Below, piece by piece: positions 54,251 through 62,220 of a stretch of DNA of 64,000 bases; position 1 is the first letter of the stretch, and every line of letters starts with the position of its first letter. The position numbers were made by a program, and so were the translations under genes. The DNA comes from CAIXQW01 sp046049675 (GTDB taxonomy: Bacteria > Bacteroidota > Bacteroidia > Chitinophagales > Chitinophagaceae): positions 14,713 to 78,712 of the forward strand of contig JBJORA010000004.1 of assembly GCA_046049675.1 (NCBI GenBank), given 5' to 3'. A model generated the notes under the pieces. The model saw only the letters and a program-made list of their open reading frames with translations, was not told the DNA's origin and ran no database searches.

Positions 54251-55381
54251 TTACTTAACTATTATCTTTCTAGTAAGTGGAAAATGATATGCCACTTGCC
54301 AGTCAATATAGTCTGCTACACTGCCATTACTCTTCAGAGTAAATCCACTATATAAACCGTGCAATACATGTTTCGATTTATATGCAAACGGATGGTACAT
54401 TACACCGAAGCGTTGATAAAAAGGTTTAATGCGAAAAGCTTCATTGTTGAGATATACACCTATCTGCAAGGGAATACTAAACTTACCTAGCATAATTTCG
54501 TTGCCCACAACAAAGCTTGTAAACGAAGATTGCCATCGCAGATTCGTGACGTCCTGATTATAAAGTTGAATAAAATAATTGAGCTTAGTACTGTACTCAT
54601 AATCGAAGCCGCAATACAACTTGTGTTTCTGTCTTAGCTTGTAACTCAACAAAACAGCACCATAGTAAAATGGTAGCAGTGGCCCGTTACCGTAACCGTA
54701 CTCCGCAGCACTAATTGCCGCACGTACATCAATACCCCAACTACTTTTACGACGAACAAAACTTTCGCCACTTGGAACAGCTTCGCTAATTGCGTAGCGT
54801 GCGCCAGCATACACACCTACAAGATTTACACCTAAGTTCGGTTTACGAATAGCGCCATTACTTACATGGTTTAAGCTACCGCCAGCAAACAATTGTGTTC
54901 TTGCATTAGGCGAGTATTGAATAGCCACTGCTAGTTGTCCAAACATATTAAGCCTGCTACCGAGGTAATTGGCAAATGTATCGCCTATACTAGTGCGTTG
55001 CCAGAACTGTGTCGCCATGGCAGGGCCCGCAGCCAAACGTGTCGTGAGTTTCCATTGGCGATACTTGACAATATCGTACTGAATGCATGGTGCAATAACG
55101 TACGTACTGCCAATAATTGAATCTCGATACAAGTTTGCAACACCAAGCAAGCCTACCATTGGCTTACCAAAAGCTTGCTGCCAATAGCGTGTGCCCTGCG
55201 TTTGCTTCAAATACTGCAACTCAAAGCTGATGCTATGCGGTGGCGGATCGTAATTAATTTTACTCGTATGTTTAGCAATTTTACCACTTGTTGTTGCAAG
55301 ACCAACAAAGGTTTGAGCAACCACAGAATGGCATGCCAACAAAAAAATAGTGGTGTATATTGTGTTACTAAACAAGCGCAT
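54251..55381 (-). CDS. Acyloxyacyl hydrolase / PagL-like lipid A deacylase
   Basis: Outer-membrane enzyme that removes acyl chains from lipid A. The 376-residue protein has a signal peptide (about 1-22) and a barrel with the PagL-type signature FAGGSLNHVSNGAIRKPN, giving catalytic H172 and S174 candidates. It is longer than PagL of Pseudomonas (about 150), as is usual for Bacteroidota members, which have extra strands after the active site. Substrate specificity cannot be read. It has a good promoter that overlaps the start of the divergent DUF502 gene. Confidence 0.8.
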   Translation of the reverse strand: MRLFSNTIYTTIFLLACHSVVAQTFVGLATTSGKIAKHTSKINYDPPPHSISFELQYLKQTQGTRYWQQAFGKPMVGLLGVANLYRDSIIGSTYVIAPCIQYDIVKYRQWKLTTRLAAGPAMATQFWQRTSIGDTFANYLGSRLNMFGQLAVAIQYSPNARTQLFAGGSLNHVSNGAIRKPNLGVNLVGVYAGARYAISEAVPSGESFVRRKSSWGIDVRAAISAAEYGYGNGPLLPFYYGAVLLSYKLRQKHKLYCGFDYEYSTKLNYFIQLYNQDVTNLRWQSSFTSFVVGNEIMLGKFSIPLQIGVYLNNEAFRIKPFYQRFGVMYHPFAYKSKHVLHGLYSGFTLKSNGSVADYIDWQVAYHFPLTRKIIVK

Positions 55382-55398
55382 GGCTAACGTTTACATTT

Positions 55399-55431
55399 CA
55401 AAAATAGGTTAAACTTTGCACTATGCGCAAA
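55399..55431 (-). promoter_or_regulatory. Promoter of the PagL-like gene, overlapping the divergent start
   Basis: On the minus strand TTTG (55428-55431), 21 bases, TATTTTTG (55399-55406). The -7 box is 18 bases before the ATG at 55381, and the -33 box lies inside the first codons of the DUF502 gene (ATG 55423), so the two transcripts would compete. Confidence 0.55.
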
Positions 55432-56073
55432 ACCGCACGTCGGCTACTCACCTACTTTCTCCAAGGCGTACTTGTAGTAGCACCTGTTGCAATTACTATC
55501 TACCTTGTGATATGGATGTTTACTTCCATAGACGATCTCTTGCCAATTTTTACGAGAAAAGATTCAATTGGTAGAATTGTACCAAATAATCGAGGCTTAG
55601 GCGTTGCAATTATTTTGGCTGCACTAACCATTATTGGCTATCTCAGTAGCAATTTCATTACAGGCCGCATGTTTAAGTTTTTTGACAACATGCTAGAGCG
55701 TGTACCAGGCATTAAAGTTGTTTATAGTACTATTAGAGATTTTTTTGAAGCCTTTGCTGGCAACAAACGTAAGTTCACAAAACCAGTATTGGTATTACTA
55801 CGTCGCGATCCTGAGCTATGGCAAATAGGTTTTATTACACAAGAAGAATTAAGTAAAATTACCGACCAAGATTTAATAAGTGTGTATATGCCACATAGCT
55901 ATGCGGTTAGCGGATTTACCTTATTGGTGCGCCGCGACAATGTGCGACCTATAGAAGGTATTGAACCTGCAAGCGCCATGAAGATGGCTATCAGTGGTGG
56001 TGTAGCAGGCTACGATGACGAAGATGAGTTACACGAAGAAGAAGGCGAAATGCCTACGATTAAACGTAATTAA
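55423..56073 (+). CDS. DUF502 membrane protein
   Basis: The 216-residue protein has two membrane helices (about 9-29 and 52-72) and the DUF502 pattern RRLLTYFLQGVLVVAPVAIT, FFDNMLERVPGIKVVYSTIRDFFEAF, PELWQIGFITQEE, VYMPHSYAVSGFTLLVRRDNV. The tail is acidic. Function is unknown; the family is found across bacteria and in plant plasma-membrane regulators. Starts at ATG 55423. Confidence 0.88.
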   Translation: MRKTARRLLTYFLQGVLVVAPVAITIYLVIWMFTSIDDLLPIFTRKDSIGRIVPNNRGLGVAIILAALTIIGYLSSNFITGRMFKFFDNMLERVPGIKVVYSTIRDFFEAFAGNKRKFTKPVLVLLRRDPELWQIGFITQEELSKITDQDLISVYMPHSYAVSGFTLLVRRDNVRPIEGIEPASAMKMAISGGVAGYDDEDELHEEEGEMPTIKRN

Positions 56074-56099
56074 TCAAACTTCATCAACGCTGATTCAAG

Positions 56100-57077
56100 C
56101 TAAGCCATTGCGGCGCTAATTACTTCTGCATAATGTGCAAAAAGTCTTGCGCGGTCTTTGTCGCCTGTTTCAGAAATTAACACGCTACGTTGCTTCTGCT
56201 TATTCATCCATGTAATGGTTTGCTCAACAAAAGCGGCATCAGTTGTATTAAAGAAATTAAGCGTTTGATATGGCATGTAAAATATTTTATGCGCACCAAG
56301 ATCAAAGATTACTGAGTTATCCAAAATTAGAATCTCATTCAAATACATACTAAACTTGCCTTTGCCTTGTTTGGTGCCACTTTCGCAACTTGCTTCTAAA
56401 TTGCTTAGGTAGTGTTGCATTGCTTGTAAAACACGCTGCGCATTGTCTTTACTCATCAAACCGCAATCTCTGCAATACTGCACTTGATGTATAGTGCTGT
56501 TGATGGTTTCAAAATTCCAAATTTCACTGCTTGGATTAATCGTATAAATATCGTACAGGTCTAATGCTTGCTTAGTTACTTCACTAGGCAACCAATCCAT
56601 TTCAAACTTTTGCTTTTGGCCGCCTTTGCTGAATAATACAAGATACCAAAAGTATAGTTTGAAGGACACCAATTCTTTGTTGGCAAAAAAAGCAAACAGT
56701 GGCAAGTCTTTAGCAGCATAATACATTTGCACAATACCAGCTTTGTCTACCATTGTAAAATCTTTATGCAATTTCGCCACGTAAGCAGCAACAGTAGATA
56801 CAGCATTATCGTCAACCTTGTCAATAAGTTGTCGTGTGTTAAACTGAATAAAACCTGTTTCTAGTTTATATAAGGCATCTAAACTCAAGCCCAAATGCTG
56901 AGCTAGTATGGTAGCTTCATGCAATAAGAAATCAGTTTCCCCGCGCAGTCGACGATACAAACTGTCGGCACTACAATGCAATACTTCAGTAAGTTTTGCA
57001 ACACTTGTAGATTTTTGCTCTATTCGACTATTGATAACAATAGCCAAAGGGCTCATTTGGGGACCTGCATTTTTCAT
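56100..57077 (-). CDS. HTH regulator-like protein coupled to a thiolase
   Basis: The 325-residue protein has an N-terminal helix-turn-helix of Cro/C1 style (about 8-75, TSVAKLTEVLHCSADSLYRRLRGETDFLLHEATILAQHLGLSLDALYKLE) and a long helical C-terminal region of unknown kind (FYFWYLV..., YCRDCGL). The Bacteroidota have many such single-HTH proteins without named family. It follows the thiolase gene by three bases and is probably co-translated, which suggests control of, or response to, acyl-CoA metabolism, but no ligand motif is seen. Confidence 0.65.
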   Translation of the reverse strand: MKNAGPQMSPLAIVINSRIEQKSTSVAKLTEVLHCSADSLYRRLRGETDFLLHEATILAQHLGLSLDALYKLETGFIQFNTRQLIDKVDDNAVSTVAAYVAKLHKDFTMVDKAGIVQMYYAAKDLPLFAFFANKELVSFKLYFWYLVLFSKGGQKQKFEMDWLPSEVTKQALDLYDIYTINPSSEIWNFETINSTIHQVQYCRDCGLMSKDNAQRVLQAMQHYLSNLEASCESGTKQGKGKFSMYLNEILILDNSVIFDLGAHKIFYMPYQTLNFFNTTDAAFVEQTITWMNKQKQRSVLISETGDKDRARLFAHYAEVISAAMA

Positions 57078-57080
57078 ATA

Positions 57081-58286
57081 CTAAGAAGCACTTAGATTTT
57101 CGTATACAATAGCTGCACCTTGCCCTACGCCAATACACATGCTAGCCACACCATAGCGTACATTACGACGTTTCATTTCGTGTAATAAAGTTGTACTGAT
57201 ACGAGCACCGCTGCATCCTAGTGGATGCCCAAGTGCAATAGCACCGCCATTAACGTTCACAATATCTGGATTTAAGCCAAGTTCTCGTACACAAGCTAAA
57301 CTCTGACTTGCAAAAGCTTCATTTAGCTCCACCAAACCAAGCTCAGCTTCGCCAATACCTGCACGTTGAAGTGCCTTTCTAATAGCAGGTACAGGGCCAA
57401 TACCCATGATGCTAGGATCTACGCCCGCAATTGCCATACTCTTAACGATAGCAATTGGCTTTAGATTAAATTGCTTTACAGCTTCTTCACTCGCAAGCAA
57501 TACCGCACTTGCACCGTCGTTGATGCCACTGCTATTACCTGCTGTTACACTGCCTTCTTTAGCAAATGCAGGCTTTAGTTCAGCCAATTTTTCTATTGGG
57601 CTTAAACGTGGATGTTCGTCTTTGTCAAAAACATTTACTTTACCCTTACCTAGTTGTACTTCAACCGGCACAAGTTCGTCGGCAAACTTATTAGCCGCGT
57701 GGGCAGCTTCGTATTTACTTTGGCTTGCAAATGCAAATGCATCCTGATCTGCTCTACTTATATTGTATTGCTTGGCTACATTTTCTGCTGTTTCGCCCAT
57801 ACTATATGGATGATGCAATGCGCTCAAAGCAGGATTGGTAAAACGCCAACCCAATGTTGTATCAAAAATTTGTGGTGCTCTTCCAAAGGCTGCGTCACTC
57901 TTTGGCATGACAAAAGGTGCGCGTGTCATGCTTTCTGCACCCCCTGCAATGTATAACATACCCTCGTTACACATAATAGCGCGAGAAGCATCCATGATGG
58001 CTTGCAAACCACTAGCGCATAAACGATTGACCGTATTGCCACCAACGCTTACTGGTAAGCCTGCCAGCAAAGCGCTCATGCGCGCCACATCGCGATTGTC
58101 TTCACCGCTTTGATTAGCAGCACCAGCTATTACATCTTCAATTGCATTGACATCTATGCTAGTATTGCGAGCAACAAGTGCCTTGATACATATGGCGAGC
58201 AAATCGTCTGGCCTTACAGTAGCTAAAGCGCCGCCGTATTTGCCAATAGGTGTACGAACAGCATCAATTACATAAGCATGGTTCAT
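57081..58286 (-). CDS. Acetyl-CoA acyltransferase (thiolase), 3-oxoadipyl-CoA thiolase-like
   Basis: The 401-residue enzyme has the thiolase triad: Cys90 (NRLCASGLQAI), His in GGAIALGHPLGCSGAR, and Cys in MCIGVGQGAAIVYE. The N-terminal IDAVRTPIGKYGGAL and the block QSGEDNRDVARMSALLAGLP are typical of PcaF/PaaJ-type thiolases that cleave 3-oxoadipyl-CoA to succinyl-CoA and acetyl-CoA. No other genes of the phenylacetate or beta-ketoadipate pathway are adjacent, so fatty-acid thiolase activity remains possible. A near-consensus -7 box (TATCTTTA, 58292-58299) ends five bases before the start. Confidence 0.9.
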   Translation of the reverse strand: MNHAYVIDAVRTPIGKYGGALATVRPDDLLAICIKALVARNTSIDVNAIEDVIAGAANQSGEDNRDVARMSALLAGLPVSVGGNTVNRLCASGLQAIMDASRAIMCNEGMLYIAGGAESMTRAPFVMPKSDAAFGRAPQIFDTTLGWRFTNPALSALHHPYSMGETAENVAKQYNISRADQDAFAFASQSKYEAAHAANKFADELVPVEVQLGKGKVNVFDKDEHPRLSPIEKLAELKPAFAKEGSVTAGNSSGINDGASAVLLASEEAVKQFNLKPIAIVKSMAIAGVDPSIMGIGPVPAIRKALQRAGIGEAELGLVELNEAFASQSLACVRELGLNPDIVNVNGGAIALGHPLGCSGARISTTLLHEMKRRNVRYGVASMCIGVGQGAAIVYENLSAS

Positions 58287-58416
58287 GGCCGTAAAGATAG
58301 GAAGAATGTACGGATAGATTGTTCACTGGTGTGATAATGGACAAGGGACAATTGAAAATGGATAATGTGTCAATCCCTAAAAATACACGGTTTGACAAAG
58401 CACGCGATCAACAATA

Positions 58417-58574
58417 TAGCAATTCAACAATCGACAACCAGCAATCAACCATTCAGCAATTGATAGTGGAAAATGTGTGTCTAGTTCTAAAAAATGAATA
58501 GTTCGGCAAATCAACAATTCAGCAATATAACAATTTAGCAATTCAACAATCGACAACTAGCAATCAACCATTCA
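58417..58574. repeat. Two direct copies of a 39-bp unit within an AACAAT-rich tract
   Basis: Copy 1 at 58417-58455 and copy 2 at 58536-58574, 119 bases apart, differ by one base (CAACC versus CAACT). The sequence between and around them is built from short CAACAAT/AGCAAT/CAACCA words with a rough 7-8 base rhythm, so slipped-strand expansion is a likely origin. Confidence 0.85.
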
Positions 58575-58639
58575 ACTATCAACAACCAGCCATTCAGCAA
58601 CCAACAATTGCAACAGCCCTTTGCGACTTTGGATCTGTA

Positions 58640-58664
58640 GGGATGTGCATCCCGCCATAGCGGG
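58640..58664. other. Two overlapping hairpins
   Basis: GGGAT-gtgc-ATCCC (58640-58653) and CCCGC-cata-GCGGG (58651-58664) share three bases, so only one can form at a time. Neither has a T-run for termination in either direction. Confidence 0.5.
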
Positions 58665-58702
58665 ACAACGATTAAACAATCAAACTATTCCCTCAACATC
58701 AC

Positions 58703-59302
58703 CTAATCAAACAAGCTAGCCACAGGATAATCCAATCTAAAGCTTTTGCGATGCCAAGTGCAAGCGCCATGCTTGGCAATAGCTAATCTGTGTTTTGCCG
58801 TTGGATAACCTTTATTATTTTGCCAATCATACGCAGGGAATTTCTTATGCAAGTTTAGCATAAAATCGTCGCGATAGGTTTTAGCCAAAATACTAGCAGC
58901 TGCAATATTTGCATAAATGCCATCACCTTTGATAACGGTTTTATGTGGCACCTGCTTATACTTGGTAAAGCGATTGCCATCTACAACTATAAACTCTGGT
59001 GGAACGTGCAACTTTGCCAAGGCCAAGTGCATAGCTCGGATACTTGCTCTAAGAATATTTATCTTATCAATTTCCGTATGCGATACTTTAGCCACAGCAA
59101 ATGCCACAGCTTCTTGCTCTATTACCTTTCGCAATGCATAGCGATCGTTTTCACTTAGTTGCTTGCTATCGTTGAGCAATGAATTGCTAAAGTCTTGCGG
59201 CAATATCACAGCCGCTGCAAAAACAGGCCCAGCAAGGCAGCCTCGACCTGCTTCGTCGCAGCCAGCTTCTATAAATTGATCTTGATAATATGCCTGTAGC
59301 AC
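58703..59302 (-). CDS. rnhB: Ribonuclease HII
   Basis: Endonuclease that cuts RNA in RNA/DNA hybrids and starts ribonucleotide excision repair. The 199-residue protein has D16-E17 in GCDEAGRGCLAGPVFAAAV, further acidic residues in VVDGNRF, and KGDGIYANIAAASILAKTYRD and HGACTWHRKSF of the family. Start is GTG at 59302, 12 bases after the stop of the yiaA-like gene; the two are probably one transcript. Confidence 0.95.
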   Translation of the reverse strand: MLQAYYQDQFIEAGCDEAGRGCLAGPVFAAAVILPQDFSNSLLNDSKQLSENDRYALRKVIEQEAVAFAVAKVSHTEIDKINILRASIRAMHLALAKLHVPPEFIVVDGNRFTKYKQVPHKTVIKGDGIYANIAAASILAKTYRDDFMLNLHKKFPAYDWQNNKGYPTAKHRLAIAKHGACTWHRKSFRLDYPVASLFD

Positions 59303-59314
59303 GAGTACACAAAT

Positions 59315-59725
59315 TTAGGCACTGGCATCCACGCTATCGAGTGAATCGCGTGTATTTTTTTGCACTGCAACCGCACCAAACATGGACAAGATAAACGCAA
59401 ATGCATAAAACCCTTTTTCACTTGGCAACATCGTAGCGTTCCACAAGCCAATAACGAGTAAGCACAAAGTAAGGCCGGTTGCAAACCAACTAATGCCAAG
59501 GTATAAATCAGTGACCTTAATTTTTTCTAATCTGTCGCGCACAGCTTTTTGCAAGGACACCACGGCAAATAAGCCAAACATTAGCACGGTGAAATAATAG
59601 CCCTTTTCGTTGAGGGCAAGATCACTGCGCCATAAACCGACAATAAAGCCGATAGTGCCAATAGCCAGCGCAAGCCAAGATGCGCCAATAAATGCTGCTG
59701 ATGGTTTTCTGTAAATATTGTTCAT
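59315..59725 (-). CDS. YiaA/YiaB-family inner-membrane protein
   Basis: The ATG at 59725 (MNNIYRKPSAAFIGAS) is preferred over a GTG at 59752. The 136-residue protein has four membrane helices arranged as two similar halves: WLALAIGTIGFIVGLWRSDLALNEKGYYFTVLMFGLFAVVSLQKAVRD and WFATGLTLCLLVIGLWNATMLPSEKGFYAFAFILSMFGAVAVQKNTRD. Each half has the L..KG.Y/F pattern and a closing Q+.+RD. It is the first gene before rnhB. A -7 box (TACTTTTG, 59777-59784 minus) lies 51 bases upstream. Function is unknown. Confidence 0.88.
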   Translation of the reverse strand: MNNIYRKPSAAFIGASWLALAIGTIGFIVGLWRSDLALNEKGYYFTVLMFGLFAVVSLQKAVRDRLEKIKVTDLYLGISWFATGLTLCLLVIGLWNATMLPSEKGFYAFAFILSMFGAVAVQKNTRDSLDSVDASA

Positions 59726-59897
59726 AATGATATCAGTACTTTTTAATTGCACAAACTATGCAAATGCAGTACATGCCAAAAGTAGAGGCCTATAAAGCGG
59801 GTTGCTTTACCGCTCATCACAGTTCAGTTTTTTTTAGTAAAACTTTTGGCTAATTATAACACTTATGCAAATCATCTGACAACAATTTAAGTATGCC

Positions 59898-59905
59898 TAC
59901 TTTTG
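59898..59905 (+). promoter_or_regulatory. -7 box before the TPP riboswitch
   Basis: TACTTTTG matches TAnnTTTG. It ends about 12 bases before the conserved CGGGG of the riboswitch, so transcription would begin at about 59910, immediately before the aptamer. Confidence 0.55.
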
Positions 59906-59909
59906 CAGC

Positions 59910-60007
59910 ATACAACGGGGTGTTCAATAGCCGCTATTGATCTGAGATTATACCCGAGAACCTGGGCAGGTAATGCTGCCAAGGAAGCGACAATTTTTTC
60001 GCTGTAT
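59910..60007 (+). promoter_or_regulatory. TPP riboswitch (THI element)
   Basis: All conserved parts are there in order: CGGGGTG (59916-59922), variable P3 arm CAATAG-ccg-CTATTG (59925-59939), CTGAGAT (59942-59948), CCCG (59953-59956) closing P2, GAACCTG (59957-59963), then GGCAG-GTAATG-CTGCC (59966-59980) and GGAA (59983-59986). TPP binding is expected to lower expression of the following receptor gene. P1 is not obvious. A hairpin AGCGA/TCGCT (59986-59990 and 59999-60003) follows the core directly, and ATACA (59910-59914) could pair with TGTAT (60003-60007) beyond it. Confidence 0.92.
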
Positions 60008-60047
60008 CTCGCAGGCTGTGGCCACTCCGTAAAAATTATTGTAACAA

Positions 60048-62219
60048 ATGAAGCAAAGCATTTTTAGCTTGTTTCTTGTTTGTACAACAGCATTGGCAGT
60101 TGGTCAAACAAGCGATAGCATCAATACAAAAGCGCTAACACCACTTAGCATTAGCGCTACGCGTGCATCGAGCAATGCACCATTTACAAATACCGAACTT
60201 AATAAAAGTGGTATTGCTAAACTCAATAATGGCAGCGACTTACCCATTATGCTCAATGGCATCACTAACCTTGTAAGCAATAGCGATGCTGGCGCTGGCG
60301 TTGGCTATACAGCCTTGCGTTTACGCGGCAACGATATTACTCGAATTAATGTTACTATCAATGGCGTACCTGTCAACGATGCCGAAGGGCAAGGTGTATT
60401 TTTTGTAAATTTTGGCGACATAGCCAGCAGTGCACAAAGTATACAGGTGCAACGTGGTGTGGGTAGCAGTACAAATGGACCGGGTGCTTTTGCTGGCAGT
60501 ATTAGTCTTAATACATTAGATCTCAGCAAAAAGCGAGGTGCTACTATTATGCTTGATGCAAGTAGCTTTAGTACTTTACGTAGTACAATTAAATTGTATA
60601 GCGGTGAAACAAAAAGTGGTTTAAACTTCAGTGCAAGGTTAAGCAGAATTAGCAGTGATGGTTATATAGATCGAGCTTCGTCGCGGTTACTTAGCGGACA
60701 GTTTACCGCACAATATACTATTAACAGAAAAACCAATGCCACCTTCAACTATATGCGCGGCAGAGAGCGTACTTATCAAAGTTGGAATGGCATTAGCGCA
60801 GCCTTGATAGACTCTGTACGTACTTTTAATGCACTTGGGCAAAAAAGTGATGGAACGTTTTACAACAATCAAACGGATAATTATGGCCAAGATTATTTGC
60901 AACTTTTCTTAAATCGTACGCTCAGCAAGTCTACTACACTAGCTATTACGCCGTACCTAACACTTGGCAAAGGCTATTACGAAGAATGGCGCAATAGCGA
61001 CAACTTACAACGATACGGCATTGCTCCGATTATTGAAGGCACTGACACGTTTACAGAGAGAGATCTTGTAAGACAGCTGTGGCTTAATAATGTGCTAACT
61101 GGTGTGAATGCAAATCTTGCTATTACTAAACAACAATATGAACTTATTGCAGGTATTAATGCGAGTTCTTATAATGGCAAACACTTTGGTGAGATTGTTC
61201 AAGTTGATGGGAAAGCTTTTAACCAAAGATGGTATGACTTAAAGGCATTAAAAAATGAAGCGAGTGCTTTTACGAAAATGCAATACAAACTCAAACAAGT
61301 GAATTTATTTGCTGAATTGCAAGGAAGGGTTGTGCAATACAATATAGATGGCTTTAGAAATAATCCAAACATCATTCTAAGGCAGCAATGGGCATTCTTT
61401 AATCCTAAACTTGGTGCAAATTTTGCGTATGGGCAAAGAAAGCTTAGGGGCACTGCTTATGCATCTTTTGCCATCGCTAATAAAGAACCCAATCGCGATG
61501 ATCTAGAAGCAAGCCCAACTGCAGCACCAATGCCAGAGCGTTTGTATAATATTGAAATCGGCAACAAACTATACTACAAAAAACTGGCAGCACAGGTCAA
61601 TGTGTACTACATGGCATACGAGAACCAACTCATACTAACTGGCAAAATCAACGACGTTGGTGCCTACACACGCGTCAATACACCAAATAGTTATCGTGCT
61701 GGCATAGAAGCAGAACTTAGCGCAAAGCCAAGTAAGTGGTTTACTGTTGGCGGAAACATTGCTTACAGCGACAACAAAATTGCACGTTATACAGAGTATG
61801 TTGACGATTACGACAACGGTATACAAATAGAACAAGTTTATACTAATACAGACATTGCATTTTCGCCTAATATCGTTGCAGCGCTAAATGCTACTGCTGT
61901 ACCGATCCAGCGACTGCCAAATCTAAATATCAATGCAACTTGGAAATATGTGGGCGAACAATATTTAGACAATACACAAAACAAGGCGCGCAGCCTTGAT
62001 GCATGGCAGCACACTGATTTGCGTTGCAGTTATACGCATCAGTTCAAGCAAATGCGCAGTATTCAGTTTAATGCAAGCGTATTTAATTTGACCAATACCT
62101 TGTTCAACGCAAATGGCTATACATTTTCATATAACTATGGTGGCGTAGTAACTACAGAAAATTATTTGTTTCCGCAGGCAGGGCGACGATATGGTTTAGG
62201 TTGCGTTGTGCAACTATAA
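60048..62219 (+). CDS. TonB-dependent receptor under TPP riboswitch control, probable thiamin-related uptake
   Basis: The 723-residue protein has a signal peptide (about 1-19), a short region before the plug (KALTPLSISATRASSNAP), a plug domain (about 45-165, YTALRLRGNDITRINVTINGVPVNDAEGQGVFFVNFGDI) and a 22-strand barrel ending in RRYGLGCVVQL. It lacks the N-terminal carboxypeptidase-regulatory domain of the other receptor in the window. Because it follows a TPP riboswitch by 40 bases, it most likely imports thiamin or a thiamin precursor; that inference rests on the riboswitch, not on protein motifs. No inner-membrane transporter is downstream: the next gene is convergent. Confidence 0.9.
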   Translation: MKQSIFSLFLVCTTALAVGQTSDSINTKALTPLSISATRASSNAPFTNTELNKSGIAKLNNGSDLPIMLNGITNLVSNSDAGAGVGYTALRLRGNDITRINVTINGVPVNDAEGQGVFFVNFGDIASSAQSIQVQRGVGSSTNGPGAFAGSISLNTLDLSKKRGATIMLDASSFSTLRSTIKLYSGETKSGLNFSARLSRISSDGYIDRASSRLLSGQFTAQYTINRKTNATFNYMRGRERTYQSWNGISAALIDSVRTFNALGQKSDGTFYNNQTDNYGQDYLQLFLNRTLSKSTTLAITPYLTLGKGYYEEWRNSDNLQRYGIAPIIEGTDTFTERDLVRQLWLNNVLTGVNANLAITKQQYELIAGINASSYNGKHFGEIVQVDGKAFNQRWYDLKALKNEASAFTKMQYKLKQVNLFAELQGRVVQYNIDGFRNNPNIILRQQWAFFNPKLGANFAYGQRKLRGTAYASFAIANKEPNRDDLEASPTAAPMPERLYNIEIGNKLYYKKLAAQVNVYYMAYENQLILTGKINDVGAYTRVNTPNSYRAGIEAELSAKPSKWFTVGGNIAYSDNKIARYTEYVDDYDNGIQIEQVYTNTDIAFSPNIVAALNATAVPIQRLPNLNINATWKYVGEQYLDNTQNKARSLDAWQHTDLRCSYTHQFKQMRSIQFNASVFNLTNTLFNANGYTFSYNYGGVVTTENYLFPQAGRRYGLGCVVQL

Positions 62220-62220
62220 A

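Larger units (their letters stand above)
58287..58702. other. Repeat-rich non-coding spacer
   Basis: 416 bases between thiolase start and rnhB end. It has A/C-rich imperfect repeats of the CAACAATnnAGCAAT kind, with two good direct copies of 39 bases (58417-58455 and 58536-58574), and two overlapping hairpins near 58640-58664. No gene is seen; a 60-codon frame at 58319-58501 is a by-product of the repeat. Confidence 0.6.

Noticed and set aside
58300..58600. Possible CRISPR array in the repeat-rich spacer
   Set aside because: Only two good direct copies, 119 bases apart; the stretch between them consists of the same short words and there are no cas genes.
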